From NCBI RefSeq assembly GCF_042186555.1, contig NC_133336.1:189812073-189876072 (forward strand): a DNA stretch of 64,000 nt, read 5' to 3'. The DNA is from Aquarana catesbeiana (lineage: Eukaryota; Chordata; Amphibia; Anura; Ranidae). This document shows, one piece after another, positions 32,721 through 45,245 of this stretch. The notes under the pieces were generated by a model. It saw nothing but the letters and a program-made list of their open reading frames with translations. It did not search any database and was not told where the DNA came from. Made by a program: the position numbers and the translations under genes. Each line of letters begins with the position of its first letter. Position 1 is the first letter of the stretch.

Positions 32721-33839
32721 AAACGTCAAGAGAGAGAAGCGAAGAAGCAGGGAAAGTAAAATCTAAGGAGATTAAACTTCAAGGCTTTAACTCAACCGCA
32801 GTCGAGTGTGCTTTTAAACGCAGTACATACGCATTTGCTCGTATTTCAATTACCCTAGTGTATGCTTAAAAAAGTACAACATGCTGCGTTTGTTTGCATG
32901 TAAACATACCGGAATGCTTGTAAACACACATGAATGCATTGCAGACGCATGCAAATGCAACTCGGGAAGACAAAAAATAATAATAGCTAATAAAACGCAT
33001 CAAAAACATGCCGCAAATGCTTGTAAAGCCACATGCAGAAGAACTCCACACTGAACATTGCAATTGTAAATGAGCCCTAAAGGTAATAAAAAAGGTATCT
33101 TGTGGAAATTCAGTAAGGTTCACTTTAATTTAAGGAAATGTTTAATGTAAAGCGCATTCCAGCGTCCCGCTTATAAATGTCATTTTCTTTATGATGTGCT
33201 TGTCAAATTCTGGTAATCCGCCAAGGGGTTCCCCGGGAGGTGAGGGGGGGGGGGAGTCTGCACCGAGATCACTTACTTTGAAAGCTGCAAACATTTCATT
33301 ACGTCGTTCTTTACAGTTACTATTTTCTGGCCTCCTGCCAAGGGACGCATTTGGCGGTCTGTAGGAGGGCGTGCGTTATAGAAGTACACGGTGAGCTCTG
33401 ACTTTTGTTTTCTTTCAGCCTTGAGTACAAGATGTTTTCTAGCCATGCAGGATTACCTGAGCAAACTACGCGCCTTTTTAAACGTCCTTCCCTGACTCTC
33501 CCTCATCTCTCGAAGAATCTGGAAAGGTCTTATGATTCCTGGAAGGTCCTGAACATCCGACAGGGCTCCTGGGATGATTAAAACAGCTCTGTTTTGGAAA
33601 GCGGCTTGTATAAATAGCTGGCATATTTTGACTTTGGTCTGGTGCAGGAGTGACCTCACTGTCAAGCTTTAATGTCCATTGGGCTTCCCAGGATGTCCAT
33701 ACTTTCCATTGGTTTGCTCATCCAAGACTTTCTGGGTCAGTGTGAACTTTACATGAAATTGCCAGACAATCCTGAGAAGTAAGGTGTCTACAGCAACCTT
33801 TCCCAACCTTTATACACCATAGGAAGGCCTTAAATAATT
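32721..33839. other. No recognised feature
   Basis: A pyrimidine tract ending cag at 33419 resembles a splice acceptor, but no coding exon that I recognise follows. Nothing else is seen. Confidence 0.3.
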
Positions 33840-34165
33840 TTCTGGTCTTGGGAAACCCTTACTAAAACCAATTTATCTGGGGTCAATACCAGAAATGGCC
33901 CTTACATTGGTGGTCAATAGAAGGAATGCAATGCTTACATTAGTGGTCAGTAGAAAGAATTCAACTCTTGCAGTGATGGTCAGAATGTCACCTAAAAAAA
34001 GTCATTGGTATCATGCTGCTCCTTCTGCCAATTGGTAGAGGCACCTAAAAAATGGAAGGTCAGTCAGCCACAGCTCAAGGAATTCCTAACAACCTCTGGA
34101 GAAACTCGAGGATTCCATGGAACCCTAGTTGACTGGCTGGTCCAGACCAGGAGTTTCCCCAAACT
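33840..34165 (+). repeat. Interspersed repeat fragment (gaaccctagtt family)
   Basis: Contains attggtggtcaatagaagg, tcattggtatcatgctgctc, cagctcaaggaattcctaac and ggaaccctagttgactggct. The same phrases occur at 44990-45245 and inverted in 49810-51115, so this is one family. Confidence 0.72.
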
Positions 34166-34260
34166 TTTCAGTATGAAGGCCACATTATATATTTTTCAAA
34201 AAGCCGAAGAATTTCAGTTTGATAAGCAGTCACCCTTTAAATGCAGAAGGGCTTATTAGA

Positions 34261-35418
34261 GTGCCCCCTTATGTTCAGGATCTTATTTTGTAGGCGCTAT
34301 AACTTTTGAGCGAACCAATCAATATACGCTTAATGCGATTTTTATGTAGAAGAAAACATATCGGCCTAAACAGAATTTTTTTTTTAATTGGGATATTTAT
34401 TATGGCAAAAATTAAAAAATATTGTGTTTTTTTTTAAATTGTCAGTCTTTTTTTGTTTATAGCGCAAACAATTAAAACCGCAGAGGTGGTCAAATACCGC
34501 CGAAAGAAAGCTCTATTTGTGGGAAAAAAAGCACGCAGATTTTGTTTCGATACAACGTTGCACGACCACGCAATTGTCAGTTAAAGTGACGCAGTGCCAA
34601 ACCGCAAAAAATGGCCCAGTCAGGAAGTGGGTAGATTCTTCCGTGGCTGAAGTGGTTAATCACTGCTGGGTTTTTAATTTTTTTTCTAAAAAAAAACAAT
34701 AAAAAATAAATACATTTACTTAGTTTCTGTTAGTAAATTTTGTTTACTAATTTTTCTCCTTCCCTGATGTGCGCTGATGAGACTACACTAATGGGCACTA
34801 AAGAGCACTGATTAGGTGGCACTAATATGCTGCACTGTTGGGCACTGATAGGTGGCACTGATGAGCACTGATAAGCGGCACTGATAGCTGGCACTGATGA
34901 GCACTGATAGGTGGCACTGGTGGGTAATGATAGGCGGAACTGATGGGTAGCACTGATGGGCGGCACTGATGCGCAGGCACTCATGGGCACTGAAAGGCAG
35001 CACTAACTGGCATTACTAATGGGCACTGATTGGTGTCACTGATGGGCACTGCTGGAGCTGTACTGTAATCCGGACATGATGATCAGTGCCCTGATAATCT
35101 GTACAGGTCTCCCCTGTGAGGAGATGCTGCTGATCGGCTCTCTTTGCCACACACTCTTGTCAGCGTGAGGCGAGAAGTGACGATTACCGGCATCTCCGTG
35201 TTTACATGTGACTGGCTGTGATTGGACACAGCAGATCACATGGTCATCGGATCTTTACCGAGATCGGGGTCGCGCCATGTCCTAGGAACACGGTGCGGGC
35301 ATGATCGCCGCGCTGCGCGCCACCGGCAGTTCTGGGGCACCGTCATGTGACGGCGTCCCAGAACAAGAATGCCACGCCGCCGCCGTCATTTTACTATACA
35401 GCGGGCAGCAAGTGGTTA
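34261..35418. mobile_element. Non-autonomous element, same family as 31645-32720
   Basis: 34261-34645 shares aaataccgccgaaagaaagc and acgcaattgtcagttaaagt with 54965-55055. It is followed by a gggttttt tract and an array of ggcactgatgggcactgata (34770-35050), then a GC-rich tail ending gggcagcaagtggttaat. No coding capacity. Confidence 0.7.
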
Positions 35419-36119
35419 ATGTCTTGCAGGGGCAGATGCTGGAAGCTCTGTTCTTACTAATGTAGGTGTGACTCCAGAACTACATCTCCCAAGAGCCCTG
35501 CCCAACACAACGTATGTGGCTCTTTGAAGTCAATGCAGCAGCATTGCTTTGCTGGGAAATGAAATGAAGGTGTACATTGAGGGAAAACACGAAGCGCCAG
35601 AGATGCACTACACTTATATTTTTTTATTTTACCCAGACATAGGCGTTTTGGCCTCCCTGGTGCGGTTTAGGTGTGGTAGAGGTAAGTTCTGGCACTGTAC
35701 ACCTTAATATCCCAGTGGTAGAAAGTGCAGATTGCTCCAGCGATCAGCTATGAGCCCTCTGTGTGTTTTAAATCACGTATGTGATGCCAGCTATTAGAAA
35801 CATGACCTTCCCATGTGCACGGGACTATGGAAATATGCAATGGCCTTACATAGCCCAGGGCTGAGCTATGCAGGCCCGAGCGCTGCCTATAAGAGGAATG
35901 ATAGGGACAGGAATTACTTCTAGGAAAAGGGAGTGATAGGATGTCATGGAAGATACCGGGGAGGAGAGACACGCATATGGAAACATTGAGATATTATTGT
36001 ATTAGCAGCCATGGAGTATTTGCACGTCTGATGTGTGGGTCACCCAACGTAAAAGCCGAACACCATTTTTTCTTGTTTTTGATACAAGAATGGGTTTGAA
36101 CCTCTGGCAGGATTTGTTT
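35419..36119. other. No recognised feature
   Basis: No gene or clear repeat recognised. Confidence 0.3.
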
Positions 36120-37110
36120 GCATCCCCCACTTCCTGTCCTGGTGACACCTTCTGTATATGACAATATCATATAGACACCATATAATTGTTAAAATAAAAA
36201 AAATATATGATGATATATAAACACAATATAACAATCTGATATATGCAATATCATATAGATACCATATAACAAGCACAAGATTCTAATATATGACAATATC
36301 ATATAAACACAATATAGCGGGTAATCTGATATATGACAATATTTATATAGCTACCATATACTGTAACTGGTACAATAATCTTATGACAATATCATATAAA
36401 CACAATATAATGGGTACAATAATCTGATATAAAACCACATAGACACAATATAGCGGTTACAATAATCTGATATATGAAGATATATAAACACAATATAACA
36501 ATAAAATAATATAATATATGACAATCTCATATAAACACTATATAATGGGTACAATAATCCAATACATGATGATATAGAAACACAATATAGCAATATAATA
36601 ATCTGATATATGACAATATAATATAGTTACCATATAACAGGCACAATATTCTAATATATGACAATATCATATAAAAACAATATACCGGGTACAATACAAT
36701 CTGATATTTAAAAAATATCATATAGATACAATGTAACGGGTACAATAATCTGATATATGACATTATCACGTAGACACGATAATGATATAATAATCTGATA
36801 TATAGACACAATATAATGGGTACAATAGTCTAATATATGATGATATATAAACACAATATAACAATATAATAATCTGATATATGACAATATCATTCATTTA
36901 CCATATAACAGGTACAATATTCCAATTATGATAATATTATATAAACACAATATAATGGGTACAATAATCTGATATAAAACCACATAGACACAATATAATG
37001 GGTACAATAATCTAATATATGATGATATAGAAACACAATATTACAATATAATAATCTGATATATGACAATCTCATATAAACACTATATATTGGGTACAAT
37101 AACATGCTTA
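36120..37110. repeat. AT-rich ~48 bp minisatellite
   Basis: Around 18-20 degenerate units with ataatctgatatatgacaat, atcatatagacacaatata and acgggtaca. Subtypes alternate (acacaatataacaatataat). Open frames on the - strand follow from the repeat. Confidence 0.92.
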
Positions 37111-37753
37111 TGGACAAAGACAAGTTCCATTGAGACGCAGAGGATAGTCTTGGTCCCCCCCCCCCCCCGCCTTGGTTGTTTTGTACAGTGTGTTCTATTA
37201 AAGGAAGTAGTGGGTGTGTTGAATGTATAGAACAGCATGTACTCAGGATGTATAGGACGGATCTATAGGGTGCAGGCTCCTCCCACTCTACTGGATCCAG
37301 ACAGAGCTGGATTCAACCGTCCATCTGCCACACGTACACATGTCCCCCATCCCCCCCCCACTTGCTGTATTGGGACGGAGTATAGAGAGCATTGAGGGGC
37401 TCATCCTACATGACAGTGTGTGCAGAGAACAGGTACTAGACAAGGTGTATGGGGGGGGAGGGTCTGTTGTGGCCCCTGACAGATGCAAAGGGCCACACAT
37501 AATGTTTAGTATACAACAGAAGACTGTCAGACATAAACATGACATAACGCTACGGGGTGCTTGGGGGAGGGTAGAGGGGGTCATTCTATATGATAGCATA
37601 TGCAGAAACCAGATGCTATCCTATGTGTATATACAATGTTCTCTATGGAGGATCTCCGCATGTACAGCTCACATGTCTCAACATCACCATTGCAGAATGG
37701 GTCTGTGTTACCTTCTACAGCTATCAGAAGATGTTGTCTATATACCTTCCATC
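37111..37753. other. Unassigned, with a two-fold internal repeat
   Basis: gaggggctcatcctacatga with cagtgtgtgcagaga (37391-37430) and gagggggtcattctatatga with tagcatatgcagaaa (37574-37612) are diverged copies about 183 bp apart. No gene recognised. Confidence 0.4.
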
Positions 37754-37789
37754 TACACTCACCGGACTCTTTATTAGGTACGCCTTGCT

Positions 37790-38965
37790 AGTACCGGGTT
37801 GGACCACCTTTTTCCTTCAGAACTGCCTTCATTCTTGGCATAGACTCAACAAGGTGTTGGAAACGTTCCTCAGAGATTTTGGTCCATAGTGACATGATAG
37901 CATCACGTAGTTGCTGCAGATTTGTCAGTTGCACATCCATGATGGGAATCTCCCCAATCTTCCACCACATCCCAAAGGTAGGTTTGCCACCTCATCCCTT
38001 TAAAAACAAACACATAATAATTACACAGGTTCTGAGGCTGATTAAGGTGGTAATTAAACTCACTTGGTGCCTTATTAAATTAGGCTCAGAACCTGTGTAA
38101 TTCATATGTGTTCGGGTTTAAAGGGATGAGGTGGCAATCCTACCCAAAGGTGTTCTACTGGATGAGATTTGGAGGCCATTGGAGTACAGAGACCTCATTG
38201 TCCAGTGGTGAGATGATTGGATCTTTGTGATATGGTGCATTATCCTGCTGGAAGGAGTCATCAGAAGATGGGGACACTGTAGTCATAAAGGGATGGACAT
38301 GGTCAGCAACAATACTCAGGTAGACCGTGGCGTTTAAACGATGCTCACTTGGTATTAAGGGGCCCAAAGTGTACCAAGAAAATACCCCCCCACACACACA
38401 CACCATTACACCACCAGCCTGATACAAGGCAGGATGGATCCATACTTTCATGTTGTTTACACCAAAATCTGTCCCGACCATCTGAATGTTGCAGCTGAAA
38501 TCGAGACCCATCAGACCAGGCAACGTTTTTTTGATCTTCTGATGTCCAATTTTAGTGAGCCTGTGCGAATTGTAGCCTCAGTTTCCTGTTCTTAGCTGAC
38601 AGGAGTGGCACCCGGTGTGGTCTTCTGCTGCTGTAGCCCATCTGCTTCAAGGTTTGATGTGTTGTGCATTCAGAGATGGTATTCTGCATACCTTGGTTGT
38701 AGCGAGTGGTTATGCCCTTTCTCATCTGACCTCAGACACCAACAAGGCATTTTCGTCCACACAACTTCCGCTCACTGGATATTTTCTCTTTTTCTGACCA
38801 TTCTCTGTAATCCCTAGGGATGGTTGTGTATGAAAATCCCAGTAGATCAGCAGTTTTTGAAATACCCAGACAAGCCCGTCTGGCACCAACAACCATGCCA
38901 CGTCAAAGTCACTTAAATCCCCTTTCTTCCCCATTCTGATGGTCGGTTTGAACTTCAGCAAGTCG
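37790..38965 (-). pseudogene. Tc1-like transposase remnant
   Basis: Pieces in order on the - strand: MGKKGDLSDFDVAWLLVPDG (38940 downward, start of the protein with helix-turn-helix), then the catalytic region 38523-38155 (VMVCVCGGVFSWYTLGPLIP; DSFQQDNAPYHKD with the second catalytic Asp). After the MITE comes the C-terminus LTNLQQLRDAIMSLWTKISE at 37940-37788. Several frameshifts and stops separate the pieces. Inactive. Confidence 0.87.
37979..38142. mobile_element. hAT-type MITE, copy 2 (164 bp)
   Basis: Starts taggtttgccacctcatcc, ends aggtggcaatccta. A perfect 8 bp target duplication CCCAAAGG lies at 37971-37978 and 38143-38150. Removing the element and one copy of the duplication restores the continuous Tc1 text. 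Same family as 6691-6860. Confidence 0.95.
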
Positions 38966-39098
38966 TCTTCACCACATCTAGATGCCTAAATGCATTGGGT
39001 TGCTGCCATGTGATTGGCCAATTAGCAATGTGTGTTACCAAGCAATTGAACAAGTATACCTAATGTAAAAGAGTAATGTAAAGTGCCCGGTGAGTGTA

Positions 39099-39449
39099 TA
39101 TTTCTATGTGACATCTACAGTATCTGTCTATCTATCATTCTATTCTATTCTGGTAGAGTGTTGGTGTTGATGCCATGCGGAGGGTGGGGGAGAGGAGATC
39201 AGTAGCAGACTCTGCTTGTGCAGATCAAAATAAGGAACAAGGAGCTTTAGAATCCTATCACACAAACAGAGGTGTTTACTGCTCCCCGGAAATGTGATCA
39301 GCGGTGGATCACTTTTTAGAGAACGACAAGAGGAGGTTTGCAGGCATTCAAGAGGTGATGCCATCACTTAATGATACCTGATTTTTTTTTTTTTATTTGC
39401 CGTACAGAAAATTTTGCAATGCATTTGTCTCTCAGTTGTGGTGCGATTC
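39099..39449. other. No recognised feature
   Basis: A short TATC/TATTC run near 39123-39150. Otherwise nothing recognised. Confidence 0.3.
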
Positions 39450-40075
39450 CATTCTCCCAGGAACTCAGCACAGGGATGGTGGGAACCCCTCATAATGGGC
39501 ACAGCAGGTGTACAGACCCGGGAACTCAGCACAGGGATGGTGGGAACCCCTCATAATGGGCACAGCAGGTGTACAGTCCCAGGAACTCAGCACAGGGATG
39601 GCAGGAGCTCCTTATAATGGGCACAGCAGGTGTACAGACCCGGGAACTCAGTAAAGAGATGGTGGGAACTCTTCATAATGGGCACAGCAGGTGTACAGAC
39701 CCGGGAACTCAGCACAGGGATGGTGGGAACCCCTCATAATGGGCACAGCAGGTGTACAGACCTGAGAACTCAGTACAGGGATGGTGGGAACTCTTCATAA
39801 TGGGCACAGCAGGTGTATAGACCCGGGAACTCAGCACAGGGATGGTGGGAACTCTTCATAATGAGCACAGCAGGTGTACAGTCCCAGGAACTCAGCACAG
39901 GGATGGCAGGAGCTCCTTATAATGGGCACAGCAGGTGTACAGACCTGGGAACTCAGCACAGGGATGGTGGGAACCCCTCATAATGGGCACAGCAGGTGTA
40001 CAGACCCGGGAACTCAGTACAGGGATGGTGGAAACCTCCATAATGGGCACGGCGAACGTATCTACCTGGGACCTC
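39450..40075. repeat. 61 bp minisatellite
   Basis: Ten tandem units of gggaactcagcacagggatg, gtgggaacccctcataatgg and gcacagcaggtgtacagaccc. The units are similar, so the array looks young. Confidence 0.95.
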
Positions 40076-41582
40076 ATTAGCCCCTTAAGAGATAGAAGAG
40101 ACTGTCAGGTCGTTTAATTCTCCAGCATCGACCAAAACATGAAATATCAGTTTGGTGTGGAATTACTTTTTAATCCCATTTTAAATGAGAGCACTCGGTG
40201 AACAATAAGAGCTTCATCATCATACACCGGATACTGTCATCTCAAATTATGTTGTCAGTGTTATTCTGTAATGGTTTATTATGCTGAATTATCTTTAATA
40301 TAATTTCCCTTGTTAAAAGAATATTTCTCTTTTCCAAGAACAGCAGAAACAAATAGGCTTGGTGCTGCCTGAGGCGGAAATTCCGGGATAAATATAGTTT
40401 GTTTCAAAAGAGATTTTTTTTTTTAAGTGAAGACAGTCACATGGCTAAAAATGAGGCTTGCTGTGTTAATGTCCAATTCCTACCCCACATCCTCTTCCAC
40501 CCCGCTGCATTTAAAAAAAAATGTTAGACTTGCCTTTTTCACATGTCGGTCACGTGACATGCAGGGTCCTCTTCGGGTCTTCTCCTAGCAGTCTTCAATG
40601 AGTGCTCTCGAGTCCTGTTCTTGGACAATAGCATCTATAGATTCCAGGGTGAATAGATCAAGGTGATGGTGCTACCTGTGTGCACATAAATGTTGGAGTA
40701 TTTCCCTTAAGACATGGCTTGGAGAAGCTACCAAACATCTTGAAATTTACAGAAGAAGTCCGGGTAAATGTGACTTACCATGACCTGGATCAGTGGAACC
40801 TATTATATTCTCCAAGCTTTGGCAAGTTCCTCCACCTCCCACCAAGCCACTGAACCATCAAAGAGTGGGATGGTAGGGCATACCAAAGCTCTAAACTGGA
40901 GTCATGGCCTAGTTTTGGCCAGGTTCAGGGATCCAGGACCACTTAGATACAAATATGAATATGATTTTTGTTGGTTTGTTTTGAGCAAGGAATAGTTAGA
41001 ATGTTTTTTTTTTTCTGTCTGTATCATTCACTCCCTGTCCCAGAGACAGTCCAGGAGACAAAAATAGCAGAAAGTCTCTCCAATCTAAAGCAAATCATCT
41101 CTGTGGACACTTGTCACTAGTATTGGGCTAAGGTTCGGGCCAAACCAGGAGGAAACTGTCACATGTTAGCAGTCCTCTGGCCCAATCAGCTACAGCTAAT
41201 GAATTCCCCACCCCACAGTCCCACATAAAAAAGGGGCGGGGATGCCGATAACATCATTGACCTATTATGGCCACATGGCCATATTTTGACAACGCCATTG
41301 ACCAAGTATGTCCTTGTAGCCTTATTAGGTCAATGATATCACCAGCATCCCCATCACTGAGGTAGGGAATTCCGCTGGCCACAGCTGATTTGGCTGGTGG
41401 TCTGCTATCATGTGATAGTTTCCATGGGTTTGGGCCCAACTGGGTTTTGGATCGGAACCTTAGCTCATCGCTACTTATCCTCAGACCTGGTGTCCCTATT
41501 GGAAGATTTCTTTCTACCTCCTGGTCTGGTGACAACCGGTTTGCATTATTTCTAGCTGGGGGGCCCTCTTGTTTGGTATTGT
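40076..41582. other. No gene recognised
   Basis: 41020-41090 (cagagacagtccaggagaca) and 41480-41540 (gaagatttctttctacctcc) resemble short pieces at 51265-51410, probably one diverged interspersed family. 41245-41350 contains an imperfect inverted repeat around gatgccgataacatcattga and caatgatatcaccagcatcc. Confidence 0.35.
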
Positions 41583-42003
41583 AACTCACAAGCGGAATGT
41601 CCGACAGAAAAAGTCCGACGGAAGCTTTTCATCGTCAATTCCGATCGTGTGTAGGCCTCATTGGACTTTTTTTTTTTTTGAAAATTCTGACAGATCTAGA
41701 AATGGAACATGTTCTAAATATTTCCGACGGAACCAATTCCTATCGGGAAAACCGATCGTCTGTATGCTGTTCCGACGGACCAAAAACGACGCATGCTCTG
41801 AAGCAAGTATGAGACGGAAGCTATTGGCTACTGGCTATTGAACTTCCTTATTCTAGTCCCGTCGTAAGTGTTGTACGTCACCGCGTTCTGGACAGTCGGA
41901 CTTTGGTCGGACTTTGGATTGACCGTGTGTAGGCAAGACCGACTGAATGGAATTCCTTCGGCGTTTATTCCGACGGCAAAACCGATCGTGTGTACGCGGC
42001 ATT
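41583..42003. mobile_element. Truncated or rearranged copy of the ccgcgtacacac MITE
   Basis: Right end aaccgatcgtgtgtacgcgg matches the end of the MITE at 14281-14298. The interior shares ccgacgga and gatcgtgtgta pieces. The left terminus is absent or degraded. Confidence 0.7.
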
Positions 42004-42035
42004 AGTCCTGGTTCCCTACTTTAGTGTGATTTTTT

Positions 42036-42180
42036 TTAGATTGTAAGCTCTAACGAGCAGGGCCCTCTGATTCCTCTTGTACCAAATTGTAATGTAACTG
42101 TACTGTCTGCCCTCATGTTGTAAAGCGCTGCGCAAACTGTTGGCGCTATATAAAACCTGTATGATAATAATAGTAACAAC
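42036..42180 (+). mobile_element. CR1-like LINE 3' tail
   Basis: tagattgtaagctctaacga, gcagggccctctgattcctc, gtaaagcgctgcgcaaactg, then ggcgctatataaaacc and an ataata tail. The first part matches the tail at 16851-16880. No coding part remains. The family assignment rests on the link to the LWNSLP fragment at 16640. Confidence 0.55.
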
Positions 42181-43005
42181 GTCACTTCCGGTTTATTCTG
42201 TTGCCAATGGCGCAGATTTTTTAAAAATTACAGTATTCAGAATTGCCAAAGTGCAAAGGAGGAATTTAGGGTCTTTTAGACCCCCGATCCCTCCATAAAG
42301 AATACCTGTCACCACCTATTACTGTCACAAGGGATGTTTGTTTACATTCCTTGTGATAGCAATAAAAATTATCAGAATTTTTTTTGTTAAAGTGACAATA
42401 TAAAAAAAAAAAAAAAAAATAAGAAAAAAAATTTAAAAGTTTTAAAGAGCTCCCGTCCCCGCATGCTCGCCCAGCAAAGAAAACGCATGCGTAAGTCACG
42501 CCCCCATATGTAAATGGTGTATAAATCACACATGTGAGGTATCGCCGCAATCGTCAGAGTGAGAGCAGTCATCCTTGTAAAATTCCTCCTCTGTAACTCT
42601 AACCTGGTAACCCGTTAAATTTTTTTAAGGCGTCGCCTATGGAGATTTTTAGGTACCAAAGTTTGTCGCCGCGAATGTTCGCAATTTCAAAGCGTGACAC
42701 GTTAGGTATCTATTTACTCTATTTAAAATTGGACTAACTTTACTGTTTATTTTTTTTCTTATTTCATGAAAGTGTCTTTTTTTTCCCAAAAAAATTGCGT
42801 TTAATAGACCGCTGCGCAAATGCCGTGTGACATAAAATATTGCAACGATCGTCATTTTATTCTCTAGGGTCTCTGCAAATATATATATATATATATATAT
42901 AATGTTTGGTTGTTCTAAGTAATTTTCTAGCAAAAAATACGGATTTTAGCTGGTAAACAACAAATGTCAGAAATAGGCTTAGGCATGAAAGGATTAAAGT
43001 CGCTG
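42181..43005 (-). mobile_element. Non-autonomous element, inverted relative of 23193-24213
   Basis: Contains cctatggagatttttaggta, caaagcgtgacacg, tattgcaacgatcgtcattt and ggttctaagtaattttctag, shared in inverse with 23220-23520 and in direct form with 14540-14575. A TA microsatellite lies at 42876-42902. 43006-44019 holds nothing clearly recognised apart from a short gtcgctgcgacttgagtcgc palindrome-like piece at 42999. Confidence 0.6.
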
Positions 43006-44021
43006 CGACTTGAGTCGCAATGATTTGAGCAATTCCATTACCGGCGATGGGGTGCGAACTGGCAAATCACATGACAAATCGCACCAGTGGGAACCAGGGC
43101 TTAAACACACTCAGGCGCTAGGAGGGTGGAGTTATCAGCATGAGATTATTTAGTTATTAATGGTTAGACTTCAAAGAGTCCCACAGCTTTGACTCTCAGC
43201 TCTGTTTTTCTCAGAAAAAAGTAAAGCTAAACAAAAACGTATTATATATCTTCTTTAATTATGTTTTCACAACTATATTCCATTAGGAAAAGACATTAAA
43301 ATGTATAAATAAGCCCACTGATGACTGCGTTTTTTTAAGCAATGTGTAGACACATGTCAAGTGGCTGAAGGCTTGGTGGATTTGTATATAAAGAATACAA
43401 CCGGGCCATACAGGTTAATAGTCTATCGAAATAGTCAAATTGCAATACCCAATTTAACCAGTCGAGGGGGCGCGGGTGAAAAAATGGTCCCATAGGCAGT
43501 CTTGGAAGGCAGAACCCTCCACTTTATTAGTGGGAGATGTTCAGAGCCAGGTGGAAATTTTTTGCATGAGCTAAGTCTTTGTAAAGCTTTATCAGTATTT
43601 CCCAACCTACGTGTGTGCATGTAGAACATGGCTCCCCCTTGTAGTTCTTACATAAACAGATAATTGGTGGCCTTCAGTCAAGGCCAGACTGGCAGCCATG
43701 TTTTGACAGTTACAGTAAATAAACAACAGGAGAAGAGAAATGAAAAGTGAAAGTGAGGATACAGAGTTTCCAAGAACAGATAGCCTTGGGAATTATTGAT
43801 GGAAAGTCCTTCACAGACGCAACATAGTGCAATGACACAAATTGAATGGAATTCAGGGAAAATCAGCATGATAGCTACAAGAATAACTGAAAAAATAAAA
43901 ATATAAGCAAAAATAATGGCAAACTGCTTATATACTGCCTGTTTCACTCTGTTGCGGTAAAATAGTCTATTTCAGTATATAAGGTGAGTTAACTGCTAAA
44001 TTAAGTGTGAAATTGAAGACT

Positions 44022-44106
44022 TGCCTGGGTGTAATCACACACATAGGTTGGACTTGATGGACTTGTGTCTTTTTTCAACCTCATCTACTATGCAACTATG
44101 TAAGAA
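44022..44106 (-). repeat. Short interspersed repeat (SINE-like) fragment
   Basis: aatcacacacataggttgga, cttgatggacttgtgtcttt and catctactatgcaactatgt. The inverse of the copy at 30263. It appears twice in the window in opposite orientation. Family name unknown to me. Confidence 0.6.
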
Positions 44107-44209
44107 GATGTCCGCTGCCGCATAGTGCATGCGCAATAAGCAATTTCGTTCGCAACGTCACTTCCATTGCATTTTCTGATGGGTAGCGGTAGTCTGATAG
44201 AGCACCGGT

Positions 44210-45245
44210 ATAGGACTGCCTTTCTTGACCTTGCTAACATGGAGGAACCCTTCAGATGACTTGTAGGTCTCAGGGATTCTGGTAATAATGAACAATATCT
44301 ACAGCTCAGGTTCCATTATTGTAACGGTCACTAGGAGGAACGCTCCTTATATTGGTGGTCAATGGAAGATTGCTCCTTACATTGGTGATCACAAGGAGGA
44401 ATGCTCCTTACATTGATGGTCAGGGGGAAGAATACCCATTACATTGGTGATCAGTGGGAAAAATATTCCTTACATTGGTGGTCAGTGGAGAAGAATGCTC
44501 CTTACATTGGTGGTCAGTGGGAAAAATGCTCCTTACACTGGTGGTCAGTGGGAAAAATGCTCCTTACTTTGGTGATCAGTGGGAAGAATGCTCCTTACAT
44601 TGGTGGTCAGTGGGAAGAATGCTCCTTACATTGGTGGTCAGTGGGAAGAATGTCCCTTGCATCGGTGATTAGTGGGAAGAATGCTCCTTACCTTGGTGGT
44701 CAGTGGGAAGAATGCTACTTACATTGGTGATCAGTGGGAAGAATGTTCCTGACATTGGTGGTCAATAGAAATAATGTTCCTTACATTGGTGGTCAGTGAG
44801 AAGAATACTCCTTACATTGGTGGTCAGTGGGAAGAATGCTCCTTACATTGGTGGTCAGTGGAAAGAATGCCCCTTACATTGGAGGTCAGTGGAAATAATG
44901 CCCCTTACATTGGCGGTCAGTGAAAAGAATGCCCCTTACATTGGTGGTCAGTGGGAAGAATGTTCCTTACATTGGTGGTCAACGAGTTTGAAGGTCAATC
45001 AGCTAAAGCTCAAGGAACTCCTAGCATACTCTGGAGGAACCCTAGTTTAGAATGGCTGCCCTAGAGGAACCCTTGAAATAACTTTCATGTCTCATGTAAC
45101 CCCTGCTAAAACCCTATTCACTGGGGGCATCGATTGGAAGAATTGCCACCCTTACAACCAGCTAAAAAAAAATCATTGGAGTCATACTGCTGGTGCCCGT
45201 TGGTCTTGGCCCTGGAACTATGGAGGTACCCTCAGATGGAAGGTT
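44210..45245 (+). repeat. Interspersed repeat with an expanded 31 bp minisatellite
   Basis: 44330-44985 holds about 21 copies of gaatgctccttacattggtg with gtcagtgggaa (31 bp). The flanks (44990-45245) are the interspersed family also found at 33840 and 49810. That family contains a single copy of the same motif in inverse (attctttccattgaccacc). Open frames exist because 31 bp units rotate the frame without making stops. Confidence 0.9.

Larger units (their letters stand above)
37754..39098 (-). mobile_element. Tc1-like element (cactcaccgg ends) carrying a MITE
   Basis: Ends tacactcaccggactcttta and the mirrored cggtgagtgta at 39088-39098. The transposase remnant is on the - strand. A 164 bp hAT MITE splits it at 37979-38142. 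This is a common fish and amphibian Tc1 family by its end sequence and the MGKKGDLSDFD start. Confidence 0.88.

Noticed and set aside
33405..33665. Possible exon after an acceptor-like pyrimidine tract at 33405-33419
   Set aside because: No recognised protein, no donor of good quality in phase, and no neighbouring exon.
39450..40075. Regular 61 bp repeats considered as a CRISPR array
   Set aside because: The whole unit repeats, there are no unique spacers, and the genome is vertebrate.
44401..45050. Open frames with repeated GKNAPYIGGQWEE
   Set aside because: Translation of the 31 bp minisatellite, open in more than one frame.
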